Source of the DNA: Rickettsiales bacterium | Lineage (GTDB): Bacteria; Pseudomonadota; Alphaproteobacteria; Rickettsiales; JANQQO01 | Direction of reading: 5' to 3' | DNA: 14,921 bases | NCBI GenBank assembly: GCA_028289305.1 | Contig: JANQQO010000020.1 | Location: forward strand, 1-14,921 | Part shown: positions 14,478-14,921 of the stretch, piece after piece | Position numbering within the stretch: the stretch's first letter is position 1 | Layout of the letters: every line of letters begins with the position of its first letter | The notes under the pieces: model-generated | Database searches by the model: none | What the model saw: only the letters and a program-made list of their open reading frames with translations | Told to the model about the DNA's origin: nothing | Made by a program: the position numbers and the translations under genes

Positions 14478-14921
14478 ATGGGATCACACAGAATCCGGGT
14501 GATGGTTGTGGAAGAAGACGCCACAGAACGCGAGTGGCTTACCAATAGTCTGGATAGTCATCGTCTTATAGATGTCATCGCCACCCCACACAATGTGGAA
14601 CTGGCTAATAACCTCCTGCGCCGCTCGGGAAAAGATACGGTACGCGCAGATGTTATTGCATTAGGGCATACCAAAACTAACAAGAAAAACTTTACCGAAT
14701 TACTCACCCTAGCGCCCAAAGCACGTATTCTTGTCGTCTCAAACACACCACATCTTGCCGCAAAAGATGTCTCACCTAAATTAGCCGAAGCGATCGAATA
14801 CCTCCCTGCTCCACTCAAGCACAACGAGAAAGAGCGAGAAACCTATTTAAATATTCTCACTGATCGCGTTAGTGCGCTGGGCTCCGTCACCAAAGCAACC
14901 GAAGCATCTCCCACATTGTCT
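14478..14921 (+). CDS. CheB-like protein with degenerate receiver domain (partial, runs off the window)
   Basis: The frame opens at ATG 14478 and stays open to the edge, giving 148 residues. The N-terminus aligns with a receiver domain as in CheB: IRVMVVEED (6-14) for beta-1, ADVIALG (57-63) for beta-3, ARILVVSNT (82-90) for beta-4 and EYLPAPLK (107-114) for beta-5. The phospho-acceptor position is Gly63, the following MP..DG signature is absent, and the beta-5 Lys position is Ala111, so phosphorylation is very unlikely. From 115 on the sequence is a charged linker, as before a CheB methylesterase domain, which would lie beyond the window. Its place after cheA-cheW-cheY supports cheB, but another receiver-fold protein is possible. 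No strong ribosome-binding site is present (AGGA 11 nt upstream). Confidence 0.65.
   Translation, partial: MGSHRIRVMVVEEDATEREWLTNSLDSHRLIDVIATPHNVELANNLLRRSGKDTVRADVIALGHTKTNKKNFTELLTLAPKARILVVSNTPHLAAKDVSPKLAEAIEYLPAPLKHNEKERETYLNILTDRVSALGSVTKATEASPTLS

Noticed and set aside
1..14921. CRISPR arrays, tRNA/rRNA genes, insertion sequences, prophage genes
   Set aside because: No spaced direct repeats, cloverleaf structures or transposase/integrase motifs were seen on either strand; the S24 repressor alone does not indicate a prophage.

Overview
The window looks like chromosomal DNA of an alphaproteobacterium. The main pointers are a ChpT-type histidine phosphotransferase (the CckA-ChpT-CtrA relay is an alphaproteobacterial trait), a long hybrid CheA with a C-terminal receiver, a TPR/glycosyltransferase-9-like protein of a kind common in that class, and a mobile-looking palindromic repeat whose TCATCCTGAA...TTCAGGAT core is familiar from alphaproteobacterial intergenic regions. 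Genus cannot be read from the sequence. No tRNA, rRNA, CRISPR array or transposase is visible.

Layout. 1-72 may be the 3' end of a small membrane protein. 153-1052 encodes an orphan membrane-anchored protein with codon use unlike its neighbours and many inverted repeats, closed by a strong rho-independent terminator (1084-1121). 1122-1431 is non-coding and carries an 88-bp palindromic element and a 7-bp tandem repeat. A TPR protein with a glycosyltransferase-like C-terminus runs leftward (2910-1432). Divergent from it is an RND efflux pair, adaptor (3045-4139) and inner-membrane pump (4136-7258), translationally coupled by an ATGA overlap and followed by a small DUF1294 membrane protein (7283-7750). 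A good sigma70-like promoter then drives a type II (eukaryotic-like) glutamine synthetase (7868-8971). Convergent to that is an XRE/S24 repressor (9665-8997). Between it and the divergent chpT (9780-10472) lie two palindromes that could be operators.

The right third is a chemotaxis-type signalling cluster in one orientation: chpT, a 1002-residue CheA hybrid (10551-13559), CheW (13585-14055), CheY (14110-14475) and the beginning of a CheB-like gene (14478 to the edge). The phosphorelay would run from CheA HPt His44 to CheY Asp52 and/or to CheA's own receiver Asp934. The CheB-like protein has a receiver that has lost all three key phosphorylation residues.

Most of the window is ordinary core or near-core gene content. 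The points that deserve a second look are the unusual CheA architecture, the pseudo-receiver of the CheB-like protein, chpT placed beside a chemotaxis cluster and a repressor, and the structured orphan locus at the left. I see no clearly new multi-gene system.
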